Of a stretch of 64,000 bases of DNA, positions 31,194 through 42,982 are shown in pieces. A model generated the notes under the pieces. It made no database searches. It was given only the letters and a program-made list of their open reading frames with translations, and had not been told where the DNA came from. The translations under genes and the position numbers were made by a program. Every line of letters begins with the position of its first letter. The stretch's first letter is position 1. Source of the stretch: Elymus sibiricus (taxonomy: Eukaryota; Streptophyta; Magnoliopsida; Poales; Poaceae); NCBI GenBank assembly GCA_039707655.1, contig CM077668.1:69953086-70017085 (forward strand). Reading direction: 5' to 3'.

Positions 31194-34100
31194 TCAGCTT
31201 GGTCGACGACGCTTCAGACTGATCTTCTTCTTTCCTCTTTTGTTCGTTGTCGAATAATTGAGCCCATGGTTGTGACTTTTCCTTTTCCTGGGAGTACGAT
31301 CTTTCGTAGGTAATGTAGTCTTCATCCTTCTTTTGACATATGTTTCATCGTCATCAGCATCATCTTCCCTCATCGGGTCACCGTACTGGTCGTAGTCTTC
31401 CTTGTTGGCGACTCCATCCATTCCGACAATGCGCCTTTTGCCTCTCCTCACGACAACCTGGCTGGGATTGCTCGGGTCGGTTATGAAGAAACATTGTGTC
31501 ACATGTTTAGCGTGTACCCATGGCTCATTTTTGATGGTGGCGTTGACGGTACCGCTATCGGAGTCGGGTATACACATGGTAGTGAAATGTTGGTTTTCTC
31601 TTTGTACGTTCTTAGCCCATCTGACATGGAACATCGTCGCGCTATGCAATCCAGAGTAGTCAAGCTCCCAGATCTCATCGACCCTTCCGTAATATCTTTC
31701 AATTACGTTCCCGGTCATGGCTTCCATCGTCACCCCTGAGTTCTGGTTATCACTGTTTTTATCTTTGGCCTCCATGTAGAACGTGTATCCGTTGATATCG
31801 TATGCTTGATAAGTCGCGAGGTTGACCGCCGGGCCATGTGTTAAGGCGTATATGAGCGTTCCGTCCGGACAGCCCTCTTCCGGGGGATTAGCCAGAATTC
31901 GCTCTTTGAACCAATGCAACAAAGTGGAGTTGTGCTCTCTAATAACTTCAGCGTCCGTCCTGTGCACCCCACGGTCACGGTAGTTCTTTGCGATGTTCTC
32001 TTTGTGCAGTGTCACAAAATCTTCTAGCACATCTAGGTGTTGTAGCACTACTAAGTTTGCCCTGTCAAAGTTGTTTTGTCGGCCCGAGTGGAACACATTC
32101 ACATCCCTCCGACCATTGGTGTGACCTTCGCCTTCGAGCCTTCCACAGTGCTTGCTGACGGGCAAACCAACAACAGGGTCTCTGGTGCCTAGATAACTCT
32201 CGCAGAAAGAGATGCACTCTTTGGTCAGATATCCCTGGGCTGTGCTTCCATCTGGACCGGACATGTTACGAATGAATCCTTTGATGACCCCATTCATCCT
32301 CTCGAACGGCATCATGCTGTGCAGGAATGTCAGCCCTAGGTCGATGATGTCGTCCACGATGTGGACACATAGATGCACCATGACATCAAAGAACGCGGGC
32401 GGGAAGTACATTTCTAGCTCATTTAGTATGACAACGATCTCTTCCTGTAGCCTATGGAGTTGCTTGACACTGATCGACTTTCGAGAGATAGCATCAAAAA
32501 AGTGGCATAGGTCTGTAAGCGTCTCACGGACGTGTGTGTCCATAATCCCTCTAAGTGCAACCGGGAGTAACTGCGTCATCATCACATGACAGTCGTGAGA
32601 CTTCATCCCGCTGAACCTTTTTTTCTTGGTGTCCAGATATCTGCTAATCTTCCCACAGTATCCAGAACTAACTTTGATTCCGGCAAGGCACTTGAACAAT
32701 TGATCGACCTCCTTCGGATGTAAGGTGAAGCAAGAGGGGGGGGCAATATTGTTCTTCCTTCTTGTTTACTTTTTCCCCCTATCTTCCGTCTCCGACTCCG
32801 TCTCCGTCTCCTCCGACGACTTTTTACCGGGCATTTGGAGATCTTTCCTGATATCCAAAAATTCCAAGTCTTTTCTTGCCTTCGGCCCATCCTTGGTCTT
32901 CTTCGGCATGTTCATCATTGTTCCAAGCAAGCTCTCGAGGATATTCTTCGTGATATGCATTTGATCAAGGCTATGAGGCGTGTCGAGTTTGGCCTAGTAC
33001 TCTAAGTCCCAGAAAACAGACCTCATCTTCCATACCTTCAGCAGCGGCTCCGGCGCCTTTTTCTTCGTCTTTCCCGGCGAGGGGCACTCTTCCCAGTTCT
33101 TCCATAACTCATATATTTCGGCACCGCTACGCTTACGTGGAGGACCTCGATGCTCAGCCTTACCATTGAATAGATCTCCACGCTTTCTCCATGGGTCATC
33201 CTTCTCGAGCCATCTTCGATGCCCCATGTACACAATTTTCGAAGACCCGCCATCTTTCAATAGCTGCTGAGAAGTTGTATCATCCATGTACCTGGTGCAT
33301 CCACAATATCCATGGCACACCTAGCCGGAGATATAGTCGTAACCGAGATAGTCCTGCACCGTCGTAATCAGCGCGGCTCTCCTATAGAAATAATCTCCTT
33401 TGCTTGCATCCCATGTCTTGGCCGGCGTTGTCCATAAGGTCTATAGCTCCTCTTTCAGTAACCCGAGATACATATTTACAGCATTTCCCGGTTGTCTCGG
33501 CCCTTGAATAAGCATAGTCATGTGTATGTATTTTTCCTTCATGCACTTCCAGGGGGGGAGGTTGTACATCCATACAAACACGGGCCATGTGCTATGATTG
33601 GTGTTCTGTTTGCCAAATGGATTCATGCCATCAGTACTAGCACCAAGCACAATGTTCCTTGCATCATCTGCGAAAAATTTAAATTCAACGTTTAATGCTC
33701 TCCACTGGCTAGCATCTGCGAGGTGTCTCAGATTCGGATCATCTCCGTCATCTGGCTTCACCCTCTTCGCGTGCCAGCGCATAAGCTTTGCTTCCTTAGG
33801 ATCTACGAAATACCGCTGCAGACGCGGAGTGATCGGAAAGTACCATACAACTTTCTGTGGAGCTTTCTTTCCGGCCTTCTTATATCGTGAAGCATTGCAC
33901 TTTGGACAGATGGCTTTTTCCGCGTGCTCGTTCCGATATATGATGCAATCGTTGATGCATGCGTGATATCTAATGTGTGGCGGATCAAGAGGGCACACGA
34001 TTTTCTTTGCCTCCTCGACACTAGTAGGACACAGGCTTCCCGTGGGAAGAACCTTCTTTAGATACTTCAGAAGCTCATCTAGGCTTGCATCCGTCCATTT

Positions 34101-34658
34101 GTTTTTTGCCTTCGTCTTTAGAAGTTCTAGCGTGAAACTCAAGTGGGTCACCTCGAGATCACAACCATCATACAATGGAGTCATCGAGTCTACCTCCAGT
34201 TGCGCCAGTTTGGCCTCCTCTCTAGAAGCAGCTCTGTCGCCAGTCGTCTCCTTGTGAAGCAGGTCTCGAACATGTGGGTCCCGCATGGCTGAACTTAGTA
34301 GCGAAGGCTGCGGCGTGTTCGCATCTTCTCCGCCTTGTACTGCCTCTTCGCCATCACCATCTCTAAGGCCCTCTTCTTCGGGCCCATAATCAGTCATCTC
34401 TTCGTCTGGCCCAATGTCGTTATTTCCTGCCCCGTCGACATCCTCATCATCATCATCTTCACTTATCCACCGAGCATGGCCATCCATGAAACCATGCATG
34501 AGCAGGTGCGCCTTGAATTTACCACCCTTAAAGGGGTCGAGCCTGACTCCTCCTTTGCATTTCTGAAACGGACATAAAACATCCTTCAATCTTTTTTCAT
34601 ACAGGTCATCCACCGTGGATTAATAGTATCTTTCCACCATCCTTCCATTGACCTTCAT
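31194..34658 (-). pseudogene. TNP2-like CACTA transposase, degenerate
   Basis: The N-terminal Transpos_assoc region (LCPFQKC...KAHLLMHGF) is followed by an acidic linker and the TNP2/Transposase_21 core with GASTDGMNPFG, WPVFVWMYNLPP and LIQGPRQPGNAVNMYL near 33640-33450. Family members usually have Asp where this one has Asn in AVNMYL. The C-terminal DUF4218 (KSHDCHVMMTQLLPVALRGI) and DUF4216-like parts (EIWELDYSG...FHVRWAK) lie in 32699-31194. It ends in a basic tail. In-frame TAG codons occur at 33441-33443, 33321-33323 and 32994-32996; a frameshift lies near 32735 beside a G/C run, and a TAA lies at 34620-34622 near the start. It would bind the terminal repeats and cut the element out; now inactive. 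Confidence 0.88.
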
Positions 34659-34769
34659 GATCACCTGCATGCGCGGAGCAAAAGAATTATAACCACGTAC
34701 GCATGCATGGATCAAATTCATACAAAAATTTGACATGACCTTCCCTAAACATAGGACATACTGAGTTTG

Positions 34770-34825
34770 CCTGAAATTCGCTGAAACGGAATTGAATCGA
34801 CATTTCGGCAAAACATAGGCAACTC
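34770..34825 (-). promoter_or_regulatory. Upstream motif shared by both CACTA-1 genes, copy before TNP2
   Basis: Counterpart of 29365-29422, located about 110 bp upstream of the transposase start on the minus strand. Core word CGGCAAAACATAGGC. Confidence 0.6.
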
Positions 34826-35044
34826 ATGTCACCCACATTTCAACAAATACACAATATAGGCAACTCACATGCCACACACAATTCGGTATATTCATATCAC
34901 GCATAGTTTCGGTCCTATCGCACACACACATATTTCCATTCTTGCACAACTCTTTTTTTGCTCACCTATGTGTCGAGAGGGATATCGAGCACCTTCTTAA
35001 TTAGCTAGTAGCTCTAGATAGTGAGGAACCTACATATAGCTCTA

Positions 35045-35330
35045 ACTAGGGAGAGAGGGAGAGAGCTAGTGGAGATGGGTGGATGGGCAAAGAAAGAGAG
35101 ATGGAGGAGGGAGGCCATTAATTAATGGAGGTGGTGGAGGGGCAAAGAAAGAGAGAGGGAGGAGGGAGGGCATCAATGGAGGGGGTGGAGGGGCAAAGAG
35201 AGGGGGAGGAGGGGGAGCATTGAAAGGAAGAACCAACAAGCAAGTGCAAGAGGAGGGGAGAAAGGAAGGGGGAGGGAGAAAAGGGGGGGGGGAGGTGGTA
35301 GATATTTTGGCTGGCAACCATAGTAGTAGC
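35045..35330. repeat. Purine-rich tract with short tandem units
   Basis: Strong G/A bias with GGTGGAGGGGCAAAGAAAGAGAG-like units (about 60 bp, two to three copies). It sits between the transposase promoter and the right subterminal repeats; a shorter purine-rich tract takes the corresponding place before ORF2 (30680-30725). Confidence 0.75.
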
Positions 35331-35697
35331 ACTTGCCACCAACGCGCGCTACTGGTAGCTGCACTAGCTATAGCGCTGGGTTGCAAAACACGCTACTGCT
35401 AAAGGGGCCCACAAGTTTACACGCAGAAAAATAGCAGTAGCGCGTTGTCTAGACCAGGCGCTACAGATCTGGCTTTAACAGTAGCGCTGGGTAGACAACC
35501 GACGCTGCTAATATCTCTTGACCTGGGGGTGTGCTGTGGCACACTTACCAGTAGCGCGGCCAAGAAAAACCAACGCTGCTGCTAAGTTATACCAGTAGCG
35601 CGTTTTGTACCAAGCGCTACTGCTACTTACCAGTAGCGTGGTGGCCAAAATAGGCGCTACTGGTAAAGTTCTACGTATAAGCATTTTCCTAGTAGTG
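35331..35697. repeat. CACTA-1 right subterminal and terminal repeats
   Basis: Dense GCGCTACTG / CAGTAGCGC words, then the terminus CATTTTCCTAGTAGTG ending at 35697, followed by the GTC duplication. Confidence 0.88.
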
Positions 35698-38600
35698 GTC
35701 GGTGATCCGAGCACCTTCGAACACCTTGTCCAGATACTACTCCACGGTCCGGGCCTTCCCTTCTGGGGGCCCGGCAGCCACGACCGCCGCTTCAACACGT
35801 GGGTAGTGTGTGTTCACGCGGGCATATGCCCGCTGAGCCTCCTCTAGGCATGCAAATTGCTTTCAACGCATAAGCTGGGGGGGCGGCCTCCCGCAGACGG
35901 GCAAAAAACCCGAAGAAGCTGGTTGGCAGGGCCTCCGCTGGCCAAAGATTGGCGCAGAGATCTTGAAGCACCAGCCTCGCCATGCGCAGGAGCTCCATCA
36001 GCTGCTTCATCTGATTGTTCAGCAGCTCCAGATGTGAGGGCGCCTGGAAATGCAGCCAGAATGCCCTCTCCGTAGTATGGCCCTCCTGTGCGCCGCACAA
36101 GCGGCCGGCGTCCGCCGCGCTCCTCGGAAGATGCTTGAAGGCCTCTGCAGATAGACATAGCTGGGTGAGCTCAACGAACCCCTTGTGGCCGAAAACACAT
36201 TGAAGCAAAAATGGCTTACCGGCAGCGATCTGCTTCACCTGCCGGAGCACCTCCCGGTCTGTGCGGGCCTGGGACTGAACCTCGGCGTGGGCCTGGCGCA
36301 GCTTCTCAAGCTCGGTGCTCACCACCTTCTCCTTCTCCTGAAGGGCATCATGCTCCTTGTAGATGCCCTCCAAGGTCTCCTCCACTTCTAGGACTCGTGT
36401 TGGTCCTTACCCCTGGCCACCTTCTCGGTGGCCAGCTCTTCTTCGGCCTTCAAAGCCACAACCTTCTGCTACTCGGCCTCGTGCCGAGCTTTCACCAGCT
36501 CGGCCTTGAGTGCCTCAAGCTCCGTCGTAGCAGCTGTCATGCAAAACAGCTCGGTGTCAGAATTAGATCTTTTAAGAACATCTCCCAAAGTAAAATCGGC
36601 ACTCTCAAAGCTTCTTGAAAGTTTACCTCAAGACAACTCGATCTGCTTTTTCATCAGATCGAGGTCCTCCTCGGACCTCTGCAGCTTCCTGTTCATCTCC
36701 GCCACCTCCTCAGAGACGGAGTTCGGATCCGAGGTCGACAACTGCAAACACGCACTCATGCCTTAGTCCCTATTTTGTCGACTTTAAAACCTCTGGTCAA
36801 TCCTTTTTGAAGAACGACCAGAGTCTTGGGGGCTACTAGATCAGCACCTAAAACTTATTCATATATCGATCCCAAGGCCTGTTTTTTCAAAGCTAGCCTT
36901 GGGCTCTGGGGCTACTGCCTATATATGCTATTATAGATGATGAGCTAAGCGACAAGCCTTCACACAAAAGCCGCTGCTATAAATAAATCAATGGAGAGAT
37001 AAAAGGCGTACCTCGAAGCTCCTCACAAGGCCCTTGAAGACCTCACGCATTCCGGCTTCCGCTGACCAGAAGCCTTGTAGCGCCATGCCGATTAAGGCAC
37101 GGTGCTCCTCTGCGATGGAGGAGCCCGTTAAGGCCGCCTCCACCTCCTCAGGCCATCCCACGCTAACCCTCTCCGCGATGGGAGGCAGGGGTGGAGCAAC
37201 CTCTGAACCCACCACCGAAGTGCTGGGAACGAGGGTCTTCGGCTGCGGCGTAGGCGCCGGAGACTGTTTGGGCTGGGCGGAGGTCTAGCCCAACCCTTCC
37301 TTGAGGACCTCGGGGACTAGTTCCCCTTGGCCCGGCGCAGCTGAGGTGTCAACCTCGGCCACGACGACCGGTACCCCGGCCCTCAATGTGTTGGCTGGAG
37401 GGGCCGGACTAGACGACACATCCCCCAGCCCTTCGAGAGCTGGGGGAGTCTTGGCGTGCTCGGGCGTCCCGCTGTCCGACGGGGGCAGATCGCCCGAAGT
37501 GTCGCCGCTGAGGCAGGCCCCCGGCGGGCTGGCAAAAGATCCCTCGTGAATCTCATGTGAGAAAATGGGCTCTCAAAGTCTAAATTAAGTAGTAATTACA
37601 TACCTCCGGCGCGCCGGTTTCTTCCTCCCCAGGGCGAGGAGGTCCTCGTCCGAATCTTCGGGGAAGCTGGGCTTCTCCGGCAGGATGGGATCAGCCGAGG
37701 TCTTGCGCGGCCTCTTCAGGCCTTTCGGCCTCGCCTCCTCTTTGGCACCTTCGGATGCCGCCCTCTTCCCTTTAGGGGAAGATCTCACTTCCCCTCTATC
37801 TCCCCCCTCGTCTTCATGAGTGGAGGAGGCGTGGGTTTCCTCGGACCAGGTGACCGAGGTCTCCCAACCACGAAGGCCCGCTCTGCCCCTTGGAGGTCCG
37901 GACTCCTTGGGGATCAGCACATGTAGCTCCTCGGTTAGGAGGGCCACAAGGTGGGGAGTCCTCTCCCCCTCGGGCTGCGGCGTCGGGCACAACATCCGTT
38001 GTGCCTTGGGTGTCCACTTCTGCGAATGTCGGATCGGTTAGCCAAAGTTTACAAGGAACTAAGAAGCACAGAATTGAGCATTGAAATTTACCTCGGGGCC
38101 GTCGTGGGTGGCTTCGAAGAAGAAATCTCTCCCGGCCTCGGGAAAGCCCTCCTTGGACGGCTTGAACAACAGCTTCCACATCCCGGCCGGGGTGGAGCGG
38201 AAGAAGTGGTGAATTGGCACCACGTCCTCGGGCTTGTACGCCCACATCGGGGCAGCCCGAGACTGAAGCGGCAGGACGTGGCGGTGGAGCATGACGTTCA
38301 CCATGTCCGTCAGCTTGATGCCCCTCTGGTCTATCCAGAACTCGATCTTCTTGATCAGCACCTCCACCTCCGCCGGGTTCCCCTAGTCCATGCCCTTCCT
38401 CCTCCATGACGCGAGCTTCTTCGGAGGGCTAGCCGAGAACTCGACCTCGGCCTGGCCAGCAGCGAGTGGCTCTGTGATGTAAAACCACTCGCGCTGCCAC
38501 TCCTTGACGGTCTCTATAAAGGTGCCTTTGAACCAGACCGCCCTCTGGTTCTTGCTGATCATCGCTCCCCCGCACTCTACGAGCTCGGAGTCGCTGGACT

Positions 38601-38964
38601 TCGGCTTGATGCCGAAGATCTTCAGCCACAGCCCGAAGTGTGGCTCGATGCGGAGGAAGGCCTCACAGACCATGATGAAAGTGGCGAGGTGGAGGATGGA
38701 ATTCGGGGCTAGATGATGAAAATCTAGCCCGTTGTAGAACAGGAGCCCGCGCACGAAGGGGTGTAGCGGGAACCCTAGATCCCTGATGAAGTGGGGGACA
38801 AAGACAACCCGATCCCCGGCTTCGGGGGTGGGTATGCGCTGCTTTGGAGTAGGCGTGCGAGTGCGGACCTCCGCGGGGATGTACCCCGCGCTACGCAACT
38901 CTAGAATGGTGCCCTCCATCACGGAGGAGCTGCCCCAGTGCCCCTTGAAGTTGGGCTCCGCCAT
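35698..38964 (-). pseudogene. Antisense multi-exon ORF of element C (Transposase_28 / 'putative gypsy-type transposon' domain plus coiled coil)
   Basis: Runs opposite to gag. Best start is ATG 38962-38964 (MAEPNFKG...). Exon 1 carries the plant domain catalogued as putative gypsy-type transposon (GLLFYNGLDFHHLAPNSI, LRIEPHFGLWLKIFG). A TAG at 38383-38385 breaks the same frame, which then continues to a consistent donor at 38091; the 72-bp intron (38020-38091) ends in CAG. Exon 2 is charged and has a further donor at 37603. Later exons (37560-37013, about 36740-36620, then 36540-35700) encode long Glu/Lys/Leu coiled-coil segments and a conserved GKPFLLQCVFG...LPRSAADA block. More TAGs lie at 37285-37287 and 36469-36471. 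The last codons are beyond CACTA-1, ending TAG 24494-24496. Function unknown; such ORFs recur in grass Gypsy elements. Confidence 0.68.
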
Positions 38965-39570
38965 TGTTGAGGAGAAAGGCGCTGTGGGGGGTCGGAGGAG
39001 CTCGATATTGGATCTGAGCGATGGAGCTTGGGAGGCGATAGGCAGGGAAGCAAGGGAGCATGTACTCTCTATTGTTACCCCCTCACTCTTATAAAGATTG
39101 GTAAAAAGGCCAAGGGTCCCTCCTTTCGCGCCGTTGAAATCACTATTACCCGTAAAAGATGCCATTATGCGTATAGGGAGAAACAAAATCTTAATCATAT
39201 CCCTTAAAGAGTGGGCACGATCTCTGTTTCGACAGGACGCGCCTGTAAAATGATTGCCTCGGGCCGTGATTCGAGTAAGTAGTAACTGCTCACTGGGTCG
39301 TGGGAAGTGCCGCTTCGATAAAGTTGTCAGGCTAGAAAGTACTGTTCGCACCTACGCGGCAGGCCTTTGAGGTTAAGTAACCACGTGACCTCGGATATGG
39401 ATCGTGTTGGGTTCCAAACAAGGGATGACACCCCTTCGAGGAGTGGTCTGCGGCGTCCTTGAATGAGCAGACAAGTGTCAACAGGAGGAGGGAACTCATC
39501 TGTCGAGCCAAGGACTCCGGATCCGAAGTTGCAAAGGGCAAAGGTGTCGTCCTCGGCATAGAAGATTAGT
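38965..39570. other. Element C, region between antisense ORF start and 3' LTR
   Basis: Should contain the promoter of the antisense ORF. I see no clear TATA box on the minus strand and no other gene. Open frames on the minus strand here are short and lack domains. Confidence 0.5.
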
Positions 39571-40040
39571 TCGGGGGCTACTGACGGTGTCTTGGACTAG
39601 GGGGTTCCAACCTAGACGGCCCATAGTCCTCGGGATGGGCCCGAAGGCCCTGTTCTCATCCAGATGGACTCCGGAAGCTGTGACGTGATCAAGATTGTAT
39701 CTGCCGAGGACTTGGAGTACACCCCAAGACATCTCCTGCCGCCTCTATACGCATCCCTAGATACCGCCTATGTAACCCTAGATACCCCTACCTGGCATGT
39801 ATATAAGCCGGAGGGTTTAGCCTGTAGAGGATGCAGAATCACAATTACCATCCACCTAGCTCTAGGGTTAGGCTTCTCCTGACGATCCGGAGGTAGATCA
39901 AGCTTGTACTTGATACGTCATCATCAATATGAACAAGAGCAGGACGTAGGGTTTTACCTCCATAGAGAGCGCCCGAACCTGGGTAAACATCGTCTCCTTT
40001 GTTCCTGTTACCATTGATCCGAGATCCACAGCTCGGGACC
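39571..40040 (+). repeat. Polypurine tract and 3' LTR (first part) of element C
   Basis: The purine-rich TCGGGGGCTAC (39571-39581) precedes TGACGGTGTCTTGGACTAG at 39582. The LTR runs to 40040, is cut by element B, and finishes at 57137-57170 with ...TTTTTACACCGACA; intact length is about 493 bp. A TATA-like TGTATATAAGCC is at about 39799-39810. Confidence 0.82.
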
Positions 40041-41682
40041 TGATACGTCTCCAACGTTTCTATAATTCATGAAGTATTCATGCCATGTTTATAACAATTC
40101 TATATGGTTTTGGTATGATTTGATTAGAACTAACCCGGACTGACGCTGTTTTCAGCAGCATTGCCATGGTGTTGTTTTTTGCGCAGAAATAAAAGTTCTT
40201 GGAATTGGATGAAACTTTTTGGAGATTTTTTATGGAATAAATAAAAAATACTGGAACCAAGACCCACTGGAGGGGGGCCACCCAGTGCCCACGAGGCACC
40301 AGGGCGCGCCACCCCCCAGGCGCGCCCTGGTACCTCGTGGGGCCCACGTGGCTCCGTCTGACCTGATTCCAACGCTGAAAAATACTATAAATAGAGAAAC
40401 CCCCATAAATAACCCTAGAACTTCGACTCCGCCGCTGCAAGCCTCTGTACCTCCCCGATCTCATCTACAGCCCTTTTCCGGCACACTACCGGAAGGGGGA
40501 ATCATCACCGGAGGCCATCTTCATCATCCCAGCGGTCTCCATGACGAGGAGGGAGTAGTTCACCCTCGGGGCTGAGGGTATGTACTAGTAGCTATGTGTT
40601 TGATCTCTCTCTTTCGTGTTCTTGATATGGCACGATCTTGATGTATCGCGAGCTTTGTTAATATAGTTGGACCATATGGTGTTTCTTCCCTCTCTATTTT
40701 TGTTGTGATGAATCGAATCTTTTCCCTTTGAGGTTTCGTTATTGTCGGATTGAATATTCAGATTTGAGAACACTTGATGTATGTCTTGCATATGAATACC
40801 CGTGGTGATAATGGGGTATTATATTGATTCACTTGATGTATGTTTTGGAACTCAACTCGCGGATTCCTGAGGTGACATTGGGGTAATCTACGCATAGGGG
40901 TTGATGCACGTTTTCATTATCTTTTCTCTGATAGAAACTTTGGGGTGCTCCTTGGAGTTCTTTGTGTGGATTGAATATTATGATTATGAAGTTGTTTGAT
41001 GCATATTGTATAATCAACTCACGGATACTTGTGGTGACATTGGAGTATCAAGGTGACCTTAGAGTTGGTTGATGTGTATCATATGGTGTTATTTTAGTAC
41101 GAACTCTAGGGATATTTGTGACACTTATAGGAATAGCTCAATAGATCGATCGGAAAGGATAACTTTGAGGTGGTTTCGTACCCTACAAACAATTTCTATC
41201 TTATGTTCTCCGCTAATGGGAACTTGGGACTGATTCTTTATCTCACGTTGAGGGAAGGTTATATGATCCAATTATATTAGCATTGTTGAGAGATTGCACT
41301 AGTGAAAGTATGAACCCTAGGCCTTGTTTTTAAGCATTGCAATACCTTTTGTGCTCACTTTTGTTACTTGCTACCTTGCTGTTTTCATATTTTCAGATTA
41401 CAAAAACCTATATCTACTATCCATACTACACTTTTATCACCATCTCTTCGCCGAACTAGTGCACCTATACAATTTACCATTGTATTGGGTGTGTTGGGGA
41501 CACAAGAGATTTCTTGTATTTGGTTGCACGGTTGTTTGAGAGATACCATCTTTAACCTACGCCTCCCATGGATTGATAAACCTTAGGTCATCCACTTGAG
41601 GGAAAATTGCTACTGTACTACAAAACTCTGCCCTTGGAGGCCCAACACGATTCTACAAGAATAAGTTGTGTAGTAGACATCA
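40041..41682 (+). repeat. 5' LTR of element B (1642 bp)
   Basis: Paired with 55491-57131. Contains the U3 hairpin at 40288-40341, a TATA box at 40386-40393 (TATAAATA) and long AT-rich downstream sequence. No gene. Confidence 0.95.
40288..40341 (+). promoter_or_regulatory. U3 hairpin of element B
   Basis: Arms 40288-40310 and 40319-40341 pair over 23 positions with one C/A mismatch (40297/40332); the loop is the C-rich octamer 40311-40318. Compared with element A, the pair A521-T571 has become G40293-C40336, a compensatory change. It lies about 45 bp before the TATA box. Confidence 0.7.
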
Positions 41683-41692
41683 AGCTCTTTTC

Positions 41693-41710
41693 TGGCGCCG
41701 TTGCCGGGGA
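41693..41710 (+). other. Primer binding site, tRNA-Asp type (element B)
   Basis: TGGCGCCGTTGCCGGGGA, identical to that of element A, 10 bp after the LTR. Confidence 0.88.
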
Positions 41711-41809
41711 GGTGAGTGCTTGAAGGTATATCTTTAGATCTTGCAATCAAATCTTTTAGTTTCTTGTTTTTCACTAGTTTGGTTTTATAAAAAGAAAACT
41801 GCAGAAAAA

Positions 41810-42982
41810 ATGGAATTGAGGTTACCTCATATTATTCGTCTTTATCATGTCTTTCTTGAAAATGATGGATCGGAAAATTGTGCTCAATTGATAGAAGAAG
41901 AATTCAATAAAATGTTTGGCATAAAATCTTTGAATGATGAGCATGATTGCAATGTTCTTAGTATGAATTCTATGAATATCCAAAATACTAATGATGATTG
42001 CACTAGTCATGACAAAAATGTTTCTTATAAGCATGTCAATTTTTGTGGAGTGCATAAAGTTTGTGAAGACATGCCTTATAGGGATGATAGATTTTGTAAG
42101 AAGCATAAACATGATAGAACCAATTTTTTGCTCAAAGTGATAGATGAATTTGCTACAAAATTATGCTCTCTTCATCCCATTACTTGTGAACTTTGCAACA
42201 AAGTTGGTCACCTTAATTTTCAATGCATACTTTTTCATGATCGAATCATGGCTAAATATTGTAATGACTTGACCGCCCTTGAACTTTATAATGAGCTTTA
42301 TATATTTTTGGGGTGTGAAGAATTGACACATAAAAGTAGTTGGTTTGAAGTATTCATTCTCACACACAACATTCAAACTAATCTAGAGGAAATCTATATG
42401 TTTTGTGTGGTAAATTGCAATGAGAATGCTTATATTGCCAACTACAGAAAGATGGGAAAACCAATAGAATATAAAAGAAACACTAATGAAAGGGTAAAGA
42501 TTTCCACTTTCCCTCCTATTGTCTCTCATGATGAAATAGGTGATGAGGAGGAGCTTCCTATTCAACTAATCTCATCAATAAGAAGCTCGGAAAAATTGAT
42601 TACACCCACACATGATGTGGTGAAGAAGAAGAAAAGAAGAAAGAGTAGAGGTAAAAAGGTATCCCTCCCAAATAATGTTGCTCCTATTATTGTTGTGCCT
42701 CATGAGAGTGAATCAAAAATAATTGTGGAAGATGATATACTTGAAGATGATATTGCTTCTTTGTCTTATGGTACAATGTCTGAAGGAACTTTTGAGGATG
42801 ATTTTATTATACCTATTACTCATTATGATGATTATGATTGGGAAAATATTGATGCTTCTTATAATCTTGAAAATCTTAATGGGACCAACTTGGAAAATTA
42901 TGATGATAATTGTTATACTATTGGTTCTATTCATACTATTAATGATGAAAGTGATTATGCTTATGATATGCAAAGCCACAAG
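41810..42982 (+). pseudogene. Element B ORF, N-terminal part (zinc-knuckle-like protein of unknown function)
   Basis: Likely start ATG 41810 (in-frame upstream ATG at 41741). Open to the F insertion at 42983; the last codon before F is complete, and the frame continues at 52147-52614 after the ACAAG duplication, giving about 546-569 codons with no stop. One CCHC-like knuckle, CELCNKVGHLNFQC, lies near residues 145-160 from the 41741 start, a basic KKKKRRKSRGKK stretch near 300, and an acidic Asp/Tyr-rich tail. I see no standard gag fold, protease or polymerase. It probably acts as a nucleic-acid-binding Gag-like protein of a non-autonomous family; only F disrupts it. Confidence 0.7.

Larger units (their letters stand above)
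24530..35697 (-). mobile_element. CACTA-1: formerly autonomous CACTA transposon (11168 bp)
   Basis: The termini CACTACTACGAAATGCTTA (24530) and its inverted relative ending TTTTCCTAGTAGTG (35697) are flanked by the triplet GTC (24527-24529 and 35698-35700). Both expected CACTA gene types are present on the minus strand: a TNP2-like transposase (34658-31194), then a Ptta-type gene with a Ulp1-like C terminus (29128-25544). A small viroplasmin-like ORF follows (25277-25024). All are broken by stop codons and frameshifts, so it is inactive, though its ends could still be mobilised in trans. Confidence 0.95.

Noticed and set aside
41324..41586. Hydrophobic 71-72 codon frames, repeated at 56773-57035
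   Set aside because: They occupy the same place in both LTRs of B, are AT-rich U5 sequence, and lack any coding context.
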